Shown here one piece after another: positions 1-8,480 of a stretch of 64,000 nucleotides of DNA. A program made the position numbers and the translations under genes. This stretch comes from Paenibacillus sp. MMS20-IR301 (GTDB lineage: Bacteria > Bacillota > Bacilli > Paenibacillales > Paenibacillaceae). The notes under the pieces were generated by a model. It had not been told where the DNA came from and made no database searches. It saw only the letters and a list, made by a program, of their open reading frames with translations. Position 1 is the first letter of the stretch; every line of letters starts with the position of its first letter. Where the stretch lies: positions 7,628,719 to 7,692,718 of the forward strand of contig NZ_CP135275.1 in the NCBI RefSeq assembly GCF_032302195.1, given 5' to 3'.

Positions 1-2
1 AT

Positions 3-761
3 ATCCGCAGAGCGAAACGCGAGGGCAGGAAGGCGGGGATCATAACCGCACAGGAGACGGATGCGCTGGGGACGAACCTCGGGCTGCTGGATGCCCTGCA
101 CAGCTTCGGTCTCAGAATTCTGCAGCTGACGTACAATAACCAGAACCTCATAGGCTCAGGCTGTGCGGAGCCGGGCAACAACGGGCTGTCCAAGTACGGC
201 CGGCGGGTAGTTGAACGGATGAATGAGCTGGGAATCATCACCGATACCGGACATTGCGGCAAACAGACGACCCTGGATGCCTGTGCGGTCTCAAGCGCGC
301 CTGTGATCGCCTCGCATACCGGTGCGGAAGCCCTCTACCCTCATATGCGCTGTAAAAGTGATGAGGAAATCCGCGCCATTGCGGCGACCGGAGGGGTCAT
401 CGGGATTTTTGCCATGCCGTGGTTCGTGCATGAAGATCCCGGACACACCACGATTGAGCATGTGCTGAATCATATCGATTATGTGATCCGGCTGGCAGGC
501 ATCGATCATGTGGGCATCGGTACGGACTGGCCTATGAGTGACCTCGAATGGTCATTGGTCTTTTTCAAAGAGCAGATTGCTCCTAAGCTCGGCTTCGCCA
601 AAGGGGACGGGCCCTCCACGGAAACCGTTGCCGGCCTTGAACAATACAGTTATTTCAGCAACTTCACACGGGGGCTGGTGGCACGCGGTTACAGCGATGA
701 GGATATTGCCAAAATTATGGGCGGCAACTGGCTGCGTGTATTCGAACAAATTTGCGGATAG
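3..761 (+). CDS. Membrane dipeptidase (peptidase family M19), 3' part
   Basis: Zinc-dependent dipeptidase of the renal dipeptidase family, which hydrolyses dipeptides. The frame is open from the first bases of the window, so the start and the first metal-binding motif (HxD) lie outside. Visible family blocks are LQLTYNNQN, the MNELGIITDTGHCG segment (zinc-ligand His) and VIASHTGAEAL (second His), then DHVGIGTDW near the C-terminus, the equivalent of the family's G-x-GSDfDG block. The acidic bridging residue is probably the Glu in TAQET. The frame ends at TAG 759-761, and the SD of the next gene overlaps this stop, so the two are probably co-transcribed. Family assignment is secure; the substrate is unknown. 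Confidence 0.9.
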   Translation: MRRAKREGRKAGIITAQETDALGTNLGLLDALHSFGLRILQLTYNNQNLIGSGCAEPGNNGLSKYGRRVVERMNELGIITDTGHCGKQTTLDACAVSSAPVIASHTGAEALYPHMRCKSDEEIRAIAATGGVIGIFAMPWFVHEDPGHTTIEHVLNHIDYVIRLAGIDHVGIGTDWPMSDLEWSLVFFKEQIAPKLGFAKGDGPSTETVAGLEQYSYFSNFTRGLVARGYSDEDIAKIMGGNWLRVFEQICG

Positions 762-775
762 GAGACTTTTACAAT

Positions 776-2911
776 ATGAATACATATTTGCAGCAGACTG
801 ACTTTCATTTCTATTGCTCGGGAATATACAGCGGGAAGATCCGGTTTACGGGTCAGAAGGGCCAGCCGGTGATGCATGCCAAGGTTGATCCACGCAGACG
901 TACGCAAATGCAGGAAAATGTACTGGAGGCCGGAGCCAAATACGTGCTTCCTCTGACCACAATTGCCGGGCAGCTCAGCGTGTATGCTTCAGCGGAATGG
1001 ACCGGGGATGAGGTGGTGCTGGAGAACGGGGATAAGTATCAGAAGCATGTCACCTATCAGGCGGACATTGCCGGTACTGTGCAGACATCCCAGGTGTGGG
1101 CTTACCGCGGCGGGACGGCGCTGGATATTGTGACGCTGGACGGGGAGGTGATTGCGTTCCTGTCCCCTAACCGCTACGGCATCGAGCTGATTGTCAAGGC
1201 AGGCTACGAGCAGCTGACCCCGCTGGCCGTCTATGCTGAACCGCTGCTGTCACAGCCGGAATACGGTGTGAATGATCTCGGTACGTATCTTGTGCCGATG
1301 CGGGACGGTGTGCGGCTGGCTACCGATGTGTTCCTTCCCGAGGGTCTTGAGGCGGGGACTAAGGTGCCGGCGATTCTGGTGAGAACCTGTTATGACCGCA
1401 ACGGGAAAAAAGAGATTTTCATGCGCTGGGCGAACAAAGGCTATGCCGTCGTCTCCCAGGATGTGCGCGGCCGCGCCGATTCGGAAGGCGAGCTGATTCC
1501 CTTCTATAATGAACGGGATGACGGCTACGATACGATTGACTGGATTATCGCCCAGGACTGGTCGGACGGCAAGGTGGGCATGTGGGGAGCCTCCTATCTC
1601 GGCTATGTTGTTGTAGCTGCCGCTACCAGCGGCCATCCGAACCTGCTGGCGGTAGTGGACGAGGTCAATGTGGGCTCGCCGTTTGTCGATACCGCGCGCA
1701 AAGGCGGGACGCTCTGCTCCTGGCCGCTGCTCTCCTGGACACTGGCACAGTCGGTGGGGACGCGGACGGACTTTGATATCTTCGGCGGCATTACGGTGAA
1801 CCCGGAGGCGGCGGTCGATGCCAGACCCGTCAAGGATATTCCGCAGCAGATGATCGGCCGCACCTCCGGCCCCTGGGAGCTGTGGAGCCAGCATCCGGAG
1901 TATGACGATTTCTGGCGTAATTGTACCTTCACCGAGCGCGGCGCCCAGGTTAAGGTTCCAATGTATGTAATCTCCGGCTGGTATGACGGCGACAGTCCCG
2001 GGGTGTCCGAGACCTGGCGGATGCTGACCGAGCATGATGTGCCGCACCGCAAAATCCGCCTCGGCGCCTGGGAGCACGGTCCGAACCGGGCGCGCGACCT
2101 GCAGGGCGTGGCGTTCGGCAACGATGCGGTCGTCTACGATTATGATGTATCCGTGCTGCGCTGGTTCGACCGGTTCCTGAAGGGGATCCGAAACGGGATC
2201 GACGAGGAGCCGCGTGCTGCCTACTATGTGGTGGGCGAGAACCGCTGGAGAACCTCAGCGGACTGGACACCGGCGGAAGCAGTGGTTACTCCGTTTTACC
2301 TGGCCGGGGAGGGCCGGGCGAATTCGTCGCTGGGTGACGGCCGGCTGGCCATGGCGCCGGAGGAGCACTCCGCTGCCGATACTTACATCTATAATCCGGC
2401 TGATCCGGTGGCCGACAGCGGTGAGCGGGAGCCGGAGAATATGCGGAAGCATGAGCTGCGCAGCGATATTGTTGTCTACACCGGCGAACCGCTGGCCGAG
2501 CCGTTAACGATAGCGGGCGAGCTGTCGGCGGTCATCTATGCGGCAAGCTCGGGCCTGGATACGGACTGGGTGGTGACGCTCAGTGATGTTAATGAAGGTG
2601 GCGATTCCATCCGCCTGTCCAATTATATCGTGCGGGCCAAATACCGGCACGGGCTGGAGCAGCCGCAGCTGCTGACGCCGGGGCAGGTGGAGCGCTATGA
2701 TATTTTCCTGCAGAATATTGCCCACACTTTTGCCGCCGGACACAGGGTCCGCTTCACCGTGACCTCCTCCAGCAAATTTGTCGCCTTCCCCAACACGAAC
2801 ACCGGGCATAATCCGTATGAAGACACGGAGGCCGTCATCGTGCAGCAGACCATCTGCCATAACCGCGAGTATCCTAGCCACATTAAACTCCCGGTGGTGC
2901 CGAATGCCTAG
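776..2911 (+). CDS. CocE/NonD family alpha/beta hydrolase with N-terminal extension
   Basis: Predicted serine hydrolase of the X-Pro dipeptidyl-peptidase S15/CocE type, 711 aa. A start at ATG 776 is preferred over the in-frame ATG 752 because GGAG at 762-765 lies about 10 nt upstream. The catalytic triad is visible: Ser273 in GASYLG, Asp404 in GWYDGD and His434 in GAWEHGPN. The C-terminal part, with QNIAHTFAAGHRVRF, is the jelly-roll PepX_C domain. CocE proteins usually begin near the PMRDGVRLATDVF motif, which here starts only around residue 170. The first ~160 residues are therefore an extra beta-rich domain of unknown role. The gene follows a dipeptidase directly, suggesting peptide or amide catabolism. 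Substrate unknown. Confidence 0.88.
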   Translation: MNTYLQQTDFHFYCSGIYSGKIRFTGQKGQPVMHAKVDPRRRTQMQENVLEAGAKYVLPLTTIAGQLSVYASAEWTGDEVVLENGDKYQKHVTYQADIAGTVQTSQVWAYRGGTALDIVTLDGEVIAFLSPNRYGIELIVKAGYEQLTPLAVYAEPLLSQPEYGVNDLGTYLVPMRDGVRLATDVFLPEGLEAGTKVPAILVRTCYDRNGKKEIFMRWANKGYAVVSQDVRGRADSEGELIPFYNERDDGYDTIDWIIAQDWSDGKVGMWGASYLGYVVVAAATSGHPNLLAVVDEVNVGSPFVDTARKGGTLCSWPLLSWTLAQSVGTRTDFDIFGGITVNPEAAVDARPVKDIPQQMIGRTSGPWELWSQHPEYDDFWRNCTFTERGAQVKVPMYVISGWYDGDSPGVSETWRMLTEHDVPHRKIRLGAWEHGPNRARDLQGVAFGNDAVVYDYDVSVLRWFDRFLKGIRNGIDEEPRAAYYVVGENRWRTSADWTPAEAVVTPFYLAGEGRANSSLGDGRLAMAPEEHSAADTYIYNPADPVADSGEREPENMRKHELRSDIVVYTGEPLAEPLTIAGELSAVIYAASSGLDTDWVVTLSDVNEGGDSIRLSNYIVRAKYRHGLEQPQLLTPGQVERYDIFLQNIAHTFAAGHRVRFTVTSSSKFVAFPNTNTGHNPYEDTEAVIVQQTICHNREYPSHIKLPVVPNA

Positions 2912-3096
2912 CTACGGACATCAGCGCCCTTATTTTCTGAAATTGGACTCTGCAGCGGGGCTAACGGACACCATGGGATTAACATCTCTGCAATAGCCTG
3001 ATTTCCGCTGAAAAATGCTGAATAAGTGCGCTGATGTCCGTTAGGAGTAAGAAAGTTGCTTTTAACGGGAAATAAGGGCGTTCTTGTCCGTTAGCC
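2909..3096. repeat. Cluster of four direct and inverted copies of an intergenic motif
   Basis: The gap between the hydrolase and serpin genes holds four copies of a motif close to CTAACGGACATCAGCGC followed by CTTATT. Copies at about 2911-2936 and 2959-2971 read forward; copies at about 3022-3044 and 3069-3094 read in reverse. The first and third are nearly identical over about 24 bases. Opposite orientation allows a long stem-loop in RNA. The first copy begins at the hydrolase stop codon, so the cluster may also act as a 3'-end structure. No gene is seen between it and the serpin start at 3254. Confidence 0.75.
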
Positions 3097-3253
3097 TGCT
3101 ACTAAATAGATTGAACTTACGAAACTGATCAGGAAGCCGGCTGTGATTTTGCAACTTTTCCCAATTCGGACCGTCAATGAATGGGAATGGCAATTCTGCC
3201 ATCCTGTACATATCAATAGCGCGCCGGATGAATCCAAGGGGGAATGCGGAATT

Positions 3254-4513
3254 ATGGCGATGTTCAAAAGAATACCAATACTCTTGTTAGCCGTGCTGTT
3301 CTTAACTACGGCCGGCTGCAGCAGGGGAGGAAATTCAACGATGAGCTACTCAGAGAGACAGGCAGCCGCAGCGAAGCTTGATTTCGGGCTGGCTGAGAAA
3401 AGCAACCGGCTGGGGGTGCAGCTGTTAGGGGAATTGTGGGAGCCGGGCGGCGGTAATCTGACGGTGTCGCCTTATAGTGTCGCTGCTGCGCTGTCACTTG
3501 CTTATAACGGTGCTGCCGGAGGAACCGCAGAGGAGCTGGGGGAAGTGCTGGGCTATGCTCCCGGTGAGCGTTCCGCGCTGAATTCAAGCCAGCAGGCGCT
3601 GCTGCAGGTACTGAATCATGCCGGGCCGGGGATTGAGCTGAAGATTGCCAACTCGGTCTGGGGTATGGAGGGGCTGCCGCTGCGCAAGGAATATCTCCAG
3701 GTAAGTGAGGCGAGCTATAACGCGGAGATTCAGACAACGGATCTCGCTGCAGCGAAATCCGTTACGGTGATTAATGACTGGGTGGCGGATCATACGGAGC
3801 ACAAAATCAAAGAGATGCTGACAGAGCCGCCGGGGCCGCAGGCTGTGGCTGTACTTGTCAACGCGCTTTATTTCAAAGGCGGCTGGACTGATGTGTTCCC
3901 GGAAGCGGCTACTGCACCGGCAAGCTTTTATCCCCCGGATGGTGCGGCTGTGCAGGCGATGATGATGCAGCGGAGCGGGTTGTTCCAGTATACCGCTAAC
4001 GAAAAGTGGCAGGCAGTGAAGCTGTCTTACGGGGAAGGCCAGATGGAGATGGTGGTCATTCTTCCGGATGAGAAGTCTTCACTTCAGGAGCTTGCGGCAC
4101 AGCTTGCTTCAGGCGGCCTTTCGCCGGATGAGGGCTTTGCCGGCACCAGAGGCACGCTCCGCCTGCCGCGGTTTACTGCCAGCTACGGGACAGAACTCAA
4201 GCCGGCGCTGCAGCAGCTTGGCGTGAAGCTTGCTTTTGACCAAGACCGGGGGGATTTCTCACAGCTGGCGGATTTGGACAGCCCGATCTACTTCAGCAAG
4301 GTTATTCATAAGACCTATATCGATGTAAATGAACGGGGGACAGAGGCAGCTGCTTCCACTGTAATTGAGATGCGTGCAGGGTCAGCTCCGCCTGCGGAGG
4401 CGCCGTTTGAGATGACGGTTAACCGGCCGTTCCTGTTTATGATCAGGGATGTACAGACCCGGCTCGTGTTGTTTCTTGGAGTTATTGAGAATCCGGTTAG
4501 CACAGGCTCATAG
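3254..4513 (+). CDS. Serpin-family serine protease inhibitor, lipoprotein
   Basis: Predicted secreted, membrane-anchored serpin of 419 aa. ATG 3254 is preferred because an AAGGGGGAA SD (3236-3244) precedes it; ATG 3260 is also possible. The N-terminus is a lipoprotein signal (KRIPILLLAVLFLTTAGC), predicting lipidation at Cys and an extracytoplasmic location. The serpin fold is shown by NSVWGMEG, VLVNALYFKGGWTDVF, the KTYIDVNERGTEAAAST hinge and the C-terminal signature NRPFLFMIRD. The hinge has the small residues (GTEAAAST) expected of inhibitory serpins, so it is probably active against a protease. The scissile bond should lie near MRAGSAPP, but P1 cannot be fixed. Flanked by repeat DNA and bofC, with no clear operon partner. 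Confidence 0.92.
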   Translation: MAMFKRIPILLLAVLFLTTAGCSRGGNSTMSYSERQAAAAKLDFGLAEKSNRLGVQLLGELWEPGGGNLTVSPYSVAAALSLAYNGAAGGTAEELGEVLGYAPGERSALNSSQQALLQVLNHAGPGIELKIANSVWGMEGLPLRKEYLQVSEASYNAEIQTTDLAAAKSVTVINDWVADHTEHKIKEMLTEPPGPQAVAVLVNALYFKGGWTDVFPEAATAPASFYPPDGAAVQAMMMQRSGLFQYTANEKWQAVKLSYGEGQMEMVVILPDEKSSLQELAAQLASGGLSPDEGFAGTRGTLRLPRFTASYGTELKPALQQLGVKLAFDQDRGDFSQLADLDSPIYFSKVIHKTYIDVNERGTEAAASTVIEMRAGSAPPAEAPFEMTVNRPFLFMIRDVQTRLVLFLGVIENPVSTGS

Positions 4514-4612
4514 CCCGCAGATTCACAGGATATGGGATGAAATTCACTCAGAGGCGCATAAATGCTCCCTTCACAGGTCACAATAGGAAAAAACCAGATT
4601 GAAGGGATTAAC

Positions 4613-5362
4613 GTGAATGCTTTCCGCTTGAAAAAACAACTGTGGCGGCGATGGAGACGTTGGAAAAAAGCTCCCTGGGTAGGCGCGGCTTGCATTGTGC
4701 TTACGGTGCTGGCCTGGCGCGGCATGCAGGTACCGGAAGAGATCAGCCTGCTGCTTAACCATACGGCCTGGACGTTACCTGGAACAATCAGCGATAAGGT
4801 GGAATCCGGCAGCAGCCTGCCGGCTGTGGCAGCTGTATATAACGATATGGAAGCAGATAGAGAACCTGAAGCGGCTATACTGGACAGCCAAGAGCTGCTG
4901 AAGGCGGTTAACGGGGAGCCCGTTAGCAGAACGGTGCATCTGAAGACGGTGTATGTATCCGGTGAAGAGGTGCAGACACTGCCCGGGAAGCGCACTCCCG
5001 CCCAGCTTAAGCTGCTGATTGCCCGTTATGCCGGGTGGAGCGGATGGTTCGGGCGTGAAGGTGATCTGTGGCTTGAGCAGAGAGTCGAAGATCTGTCGCC
5101 GCTTACCAAGAAGGAAGCCTACTTCGGCGTGGATGAGCAGGGGAATCTTACGTTGTTCAAAGGCCGCCCGGAGTCGGAAAAAGTCATGAAAACCTTCTTC
5201 CAGCTGGACATGGGCTCGATGAAATCATCGCTCCCGGCGGACATCTGGGAACAGCTCCATCAGGGGATCCGGGTACAGGATATGGAGGAATACAACAGCG
5301 TGCTGTCCACCTTCAGCGACTATGCGCGGGATTCTGCGGAGCAGGTAATGCAGGCGGAATGA
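4613..5362 (+). CDS. bofC: BofC, intercompartmental signalling factor of sporulation
   Basis: BofC in B. subtilis is made in the forespore and restrains SpoIVB, and so sigma-K activation. This protein matches BofC in its C-terminal half: LIARYAGWSG, EQRVEDLSPLTKK, AYFGVDEQGNLTLFKGRP, TFFQLDMGSMKSSLP and QGIRVQDMEEYNSVLSTF. The N-terminus has a basic stretch (KKQLWRRWRRWKK) followed by one membrane segment (WVGAACIVLTVLAW), a signal anchor with the rest outside. GTG 4613 is preferred because GAAGGGA at 4601-4607 precedes it; an in-frame ATG at 4562 would add 17 residues. The position upstream of ruv genes agrees with the B. subtilis order. The region between the anchor and the BofC core is longer than in B. 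subtilis. Confidence 0.87.
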   Translation: MNAFRLKKQLWRRWRRWKKAPWVGAACIVLTVLAWRGMQVPEEISLLLNHTAWTLPGTISDKVESGSSLPAVAAVYNDMEADREPEAAILDSQELLKAVNGEPVSRTVHLKTVYVSGEEVQTLPGKRTPAQLKLLIARYAGWSGWFGREGDLWLEQRVEDLSPLTKKEAYFGVDEQGNLTLFKGRPESEKVMKTFFQLDMGSMKSSLPADIWEQLHQGIRVQDMEEYNSVLSTFSDYARDSAEQVMQAE

Positions 5363-5439
5363 TGATAGGGCAGCTGTGGGATTAAAATGTAGCATAGCAA
5401 ATGCAACATATGAAGAGAGCGCAGAAGTAATATACGGCT

Positions 5440-5471
5440 CGCGGGCAGATTGCCCGCGGGTTTATTTTGTT
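5440..5471 (+). terminator. Rho-independent terminator after bofC
   Basis: A perfect 8-bp stem, CGCGGGCA / TGCCCGCG with a GAT loop (5440-5458), is followed by GGTTTATTTTGTT. It lies about 80 bases after the bofC stop. Confidence 0.8.
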
Positions 5472-5718
5472 GCCGGGAGAAGAACAGGCAGAGCGTGGGG
5501 CACAAGAGCTGCAGTAATCGGGCAGATTTAAAATTGAGGCCTCAATAAAAAAGCAGGGAGAATGGACGGAGAAGTGCCGCTGAAGCAACAGATGTTATAG
5601 TAACCAGCTTTTGGCGGAATGAGGGGCAATGTGCTCCTGAATTACTCCGTATGCCGACTTATGTTGAAATGAGGGGCAGTTGTGCTCCTGAAATTGGCGA
5701 GAGGTGGGTACGAGGAGA

Positions 5719-5857
5719 GAAATAGAGTGAAAAATCCCACTATGTGGGCTGAAAACAGGCGGAAGCAGCGAAATAGAGTGAAAAATCCCACTATGTGGGC
5801 TGAATATAGGCAGAAGCAGCGAAATAGAGCGAAAAATCCCACTATGTGGGCAGCCGG
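5719..5857. repeat. Tandem repeat, three copies of a 51-bp unit
   Basis: Three head-to-tail copies begin at 5719, 5770 and 5821. Each starts GAAATAGAG(T/C)GAAAAATC and contains a small palindrome CCCACTATGTGGG. The period is exactly 51 bases (17 codons), so a spurious frame of 124 codons runs through the array; it has no convincing SD and no family resemblance. A related array with the same period is at 44545-44745. The rest of the 5363-6172 gap holds the bofC terminator, an AGGGGCA(A/G)TGTGCTCCTGAA segment occurring twice (about 5620-5700), and the ruvC promoter region. Confidence 0.85.
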
Positions 5858-6068
5858 AACCGGGCAGCGGACAGCTTTTGCACTCGCCTGGCCGGGTAGG
5901 CGCATAAGGAACGTCTTCTTTCGGAGAGCGTGCAGAACCGAAGCTAGATTTAAGTGTCTAAAAATTTGGCTGTATTTATCTTCCGGAACCATCTGGAGCA
6001 ATTCTTCAAAGGAAAACAGTTCCTCTAAGTCGAAGGCCAGGCTAACGCTGCTTTAACCCTGCTGTTAA

Positions 6069-6116
6069 TTTCCCCGGGACAAAATTTTGTTTTTGTCTCC
6101 CCGGGGAATTTTTTTT
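6069..6116 (+). terminator. Strong terminator-like hairpin just upstream of ruvC
   Basis: The arms TTCCCCGGGACAAAA and TTTTGTCTCCCCGGGGAA pair over about 15 bp with a two-base bulge, followed by a run of eight T. It sits directly in front of the ruvC -10 box and would stop read-through from upstream. It could also act as an attenuator if transcription starts further upstream. Confidence 0.8.
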
Positions 6117-6124
6117 GCTATAAT
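6093..6124 (+). promoter_or_regulatory. Probable sigma-A promoter of the ruvCAB operon
   Basis: A perfect TATAAT at 6119-6124 carries an extended TG element (TGC at 6116-6118). The best -35 (TTGTCT, 6093-6098) is 20 bases away, so the extended -10 is probably important. The -35 lies inside the preceding hairpin. Confidence 0.6.
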
Positions 6125-6172
6125 GGGGGGAAGGAATACATATGTTCGCTTTACAGAGGAGAGAGAAGGAAC

Positions 6173-6676
6173 TTGCGCATCTTGGGAATTGACCCGGGGC
6201 TGGCGATTGTCGGCTTTGGTTTTGTAGATAAGACGGGAAACAAGCTGACCCCGGTACAATACGGCTGTATCCAGACTGAGGCGCATACGCCGGAAGAGGA
6301 ACGACTGCTGCATGTCTATGAAGGCATGGTGCAGCTGATAGACAAATATAAACCGGATGCGGTTGCGATAGAGAAGCTGTTCTTCAGCCGCAATGTGACC
6401 ACGGCGCTGCCGGTGGCGCAGGCGCGGGGAGTATTGATTCTGGCGGCCGTGCAGCGTGGGCTTCCGGTTGCCGAATACACGCCAATGATGGTGAAGCAGG
6501 CCGTGGTAGGCTACGGCAAGGCCGAGAAGAAGCAGGTGCAGGAGATGGTCAAGCTGCTGCTTAAGCTGTCCGCCGTACCGAAGCCTGATGATGTGGCGGA
6601 TGCACTGGCGGTGGCGGTCTGCCACGCCCATTCCGTAAGTCTTAATTCCAAATTAAATGAGGTATTGCGAAAATGA
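6173..6676 (+). CDS. ruvC: Crossover junction endodeoxyribonuclease RuvC
   Basis: RuvC is the Holliday-junction resolvase that cuts branched DNA moved by RuvAB. The 167-aa protein is full length. Catalytic carboxylates are visible: Asp7 in GIDPG, Glu67 in AIEKLFF, and the Asp140/Asp143 pair in PDDVADALA. The start is TTG 6173, preceded by AGAGGAGAG at 6155-6163; no ATG gives the conserved MRILGIDPG N-terminus. Its stop overlaps the ruvA start (ATGA at 6673-6676), so translation is probably coupled. B. subtilis lacks ruvC and uses RecU; its presence next to ruvAB is a lineage difference. Confidence 0.97.
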   Translation: MRILGIDPGLAIVGFGFVDKTGNKLTPVQYGCIQTEAHTPEEERLLHVYEGMVQLIDKYKPDAVAIEKLFFSRNVTTALPVAQARGVLILAAVQRGLPVAEYTPMMVKQAVVGYGKAEKKQVQEMVKLLLKLSAVPKPDDVADALAVAVCHAHSVSLNSKLNEVLRK

Positions 6677-7296
6677 TAGATTTCCTAAGAGGACCGGTTG
6701 TACATTTGGAGTCAGAGTATGTCGTGCTGGATGTTCAAGGCGTCGGATACCGGGTGTTCTGCCCGAATCCGTATGCTTTTGCCAAGGCGGAGGGTCCGGT
6801 GATGATCTACATTCATTATCAGACCCGCGAGGATGCTACGCTGCTGTTCGGGTTCCCGACCCGCGAGGAGCAGAAGCTGTTCCGCAAGCTGATTGAAGTA
6901 TCGGGCATCGGGCCGCGTGTGGCGCTGGGCATTCTGACCGGCGGGTCGCCGGATCAGCTGATCTCAGCGATCTACCAGGAGAACATCACCTTCCTGACGA
7001 AGCTGCCGGGCATCGGCAAGAAGACGGCGCAGCGGATGATCCTGGATCTGAAGGACAAGCTGGACGGCTTCGGCGGGGCTGCCCTGCAGACAGGGCTGTT
7101 CGCTGTTGCGGCTGAAGCCCAGGCGAAGGCCGAGGCGCTGCCGTGGGAAGAGGCCCGGGATGCCCTGAAGGGACTTGGTTATACTGATGCCGAGCTGGAC
7201 CGTGTCTGGCTGACGATGAAGAAGGAAGGGACGGATACCGGCCCGGTTGATGTACTGATGAAGAAAGCGCTGGGACTGCTGTATACCGCCAAGTAG
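6673..7296 (+). CDS. ruvA: Holliday junction branch migration protein RuvA
   Basis: RuvA binds four-way junctions as a tetramer and loads the RuvB motor. The 207-aa length is typical. The N-terminal OB-fold domain (MIDFLRGPVVHLESEYVVLD) is followed by two helix-hairpin-helix motifs (GIGPRVALGIL and LPGIGKKTAQRMILDLKDKL). After a flexible linker rich in Ala and Glu, the C-terminal RuvB-binding domain contains EARDALKGLGYTDAELDRVW. It overlaps ruvC by four bases and is followed by ruvB after 32 bases, forming one operon. Confidence 0.97.
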   Translation: MIDFLRGPVVHLESEYVVLDVQGVGYRVFCPNPYAFAKAEGPVMIYIHYQTREDATLLFGFPTREEQKLFRKLIEVSGIGPRVALGILTGGSPDQLISAIYQENITFLTKLPGIGKKTAQRMILDLKDKLDGFGGAALQTGLFAVAAEAQAKAEALPWEEARDALKGLGYTDAELDRVWLTMKKEGTDTGPVDVLMKKALGLLYTAK

Positions 7297-7328
7297 GACC
7301 TTGGACGTCCCGAAGAACGGAGTGAGAC

Positions 7329-8339
7329 ATGATGGATGACCGGATTATATCAGCCAATCTGATGATGGACGAACAGGCGGTTGAATTAAGCCTGCGCCCC
7401 CGTTATCTGGGTGAATACATCGGACAGAACCGGGTTAAAGAGAACCTGAAGATATATATTGAAGCCGCCAAGATGCGAAGCGAAGCGCTGGATCATGTGC
7501 TGCTCTACGGGCCTCCCGGCCTCGGCAAAACCACGCTCGCCAACATTATCGCTAATGAGCTGGGCGTCAATCTGCGCACCACCTCCGGCCCGGCCATCGA
7601 GCGGCCGGGCGATCTGGCCGCTCTGCTGACCAACCTGCAGGAAGGCGATGTGCTGTTCATCGACGAGATTCACCGCCTGCACCGCACGGTAGAGGAGGTC
7701 ATGTATCCGGCGATGGAGGATTTCGCGCTGGATATTATGATCGGCAAAGGCCCGAGCGCCCGCTCGGTGCGGCTGGATCTGCCGCCGTTCACGCTGATCG
7801 GGGCGACGACCCGCGCCGGGCTGCTGTCCGCTCCGCTGCGTGACCGCTTCGGCGTAGTCAGCCGCCTCGAGTATTACACGACCGATGAGCTGAGCTTCAT
7901 CGTGTCGCGTAACGCCGAGCTGCTGGGCATCGAGATTCTGGGCGATGCCGCCGAAGAGATTGCCCTGCGGGCCCGCGGGACTCCGCGGATTGCCAACCGC
8001 CTCCTGAAGCGGGTGCGGGATTATGCGCAGGTCCGGGGGGACGGGATCATCACCCCGGACATCGCCGCTGAATCGCTGAAGATGCTTCAGGTAGACCCGC
8101 GCGGCCTGGACAGCATCGACCATAAGATGCTGCAGTCGATGATCGGCTCTTTCCGCGGCGGCCCTGTCGGACTGGATACTATCGCCGCTACCATCGGCGA
8201 GGAGAGCCAGACGATCGAGGATGTCTACGAGCCGTATCTGCTGCAAATTGGTTTCCTGCAGCGTACACCGCGGGGGCGCATCGTGACTCCGGCAGCCTAT
8301 CATCATCTGGGGCTGCCGCTGCCGCCGCAGCAGAATTGA
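7329..8339 (+). CDS. ruvB: Holliday junction branch migration ATPase RuvB
   Basis: RuvB is the hexameric AAA+ motor that drives branch migration with RuvA. The protein has 336 aa, as expected. Walker A is GPPGLGKTT (residues 61-69), Walker B is LFIDEIHRL, sensor 1 is in [11 protein letters not shown] and the arginine finger region is APLRDRFG. The C-terminal winged helix contains the DNA-binding stretch [22 protein letters not shown] 7329 follows ACGGAGTGAGAC; the adjacent in-frame ATG at 7332 is an alternative. Confidence 0.98.
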   Translation: MMDDRIISANLMMDEQAVELSLRPRYLGEYIGQNRVKENLKIYIEAAKMRSEALDHVLLYGPPGLGKTTLANIIANELGVNLRTTSGPAIERPGDLAALLTNLQEGDVLFIDEIHRLHRTVEEVMYPAMEDFALDIMIGKGPSARSVRLDLPPFTLIGATTRAGLLSAPLRDRFGVVSRLEYYTTDELSFIVSRNAELLGIEILGDAAEEIALRARGTPRIANRLLKRVRDYAQVRGDGIITPDIAAESLKMLQVDPRGLDSIDHKMLQSMIGSFRGGPVGLDTIAATIGEESQTIEDVYEPYLLQIGFLQRTPRGRIVTPAAYHHLGLPLPPQQN

Positions 8340-8388
8340 TGCCGGATGGAACAAAACTGTCCGTGCAACCGTTGATAGAGGTGCAGAA

Positions 8389-8474
8389 TGCTAACACAAC
8401 TAAGGAGTATGCTTCCGGAACAAGTTCTAAATGAAGCTTTCATAGGATGCCGTGCTCTATAAACTTTTAGGAGG
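8389..8474 (+). promoter_or_regulatory. Conserved 5' leader cassette (copy 1), upstream of the SpoIID-type gene
   Basis: This leader shares three blocks with 14599-14686 (minus) and 37072-37161: TGCTAACA-AACT at the 5' end, ATGCTTCCGGAAC-AAGTT in the middle and AAACTTTTAGGAGG at the 3' end, where AGGAGG (8469-8474) is the SD of the gene starting at 8481. CTTCC (8412-8416) can pair with GGAGG, and AAGTT with AACTT, which would hide the SD. A short frame at 8409-8462 encodes MLPEQVLNEAFIGCRAL; an in-frame ATG at 8388 behind GAGGTG would lengthen it to 24 aa. The repeated blocks are seen directly; a control function is inferred. Confidence 0.65.
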
Positions 8475-8480
8475 CCTACA

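Noticed and set aside
5682..6056. 124-codon frame through the 51-bp repeats
   Set aside because: Open only because the period is a multiple of three; repeated NRVKNPTMWAE units, no SD, no homology.
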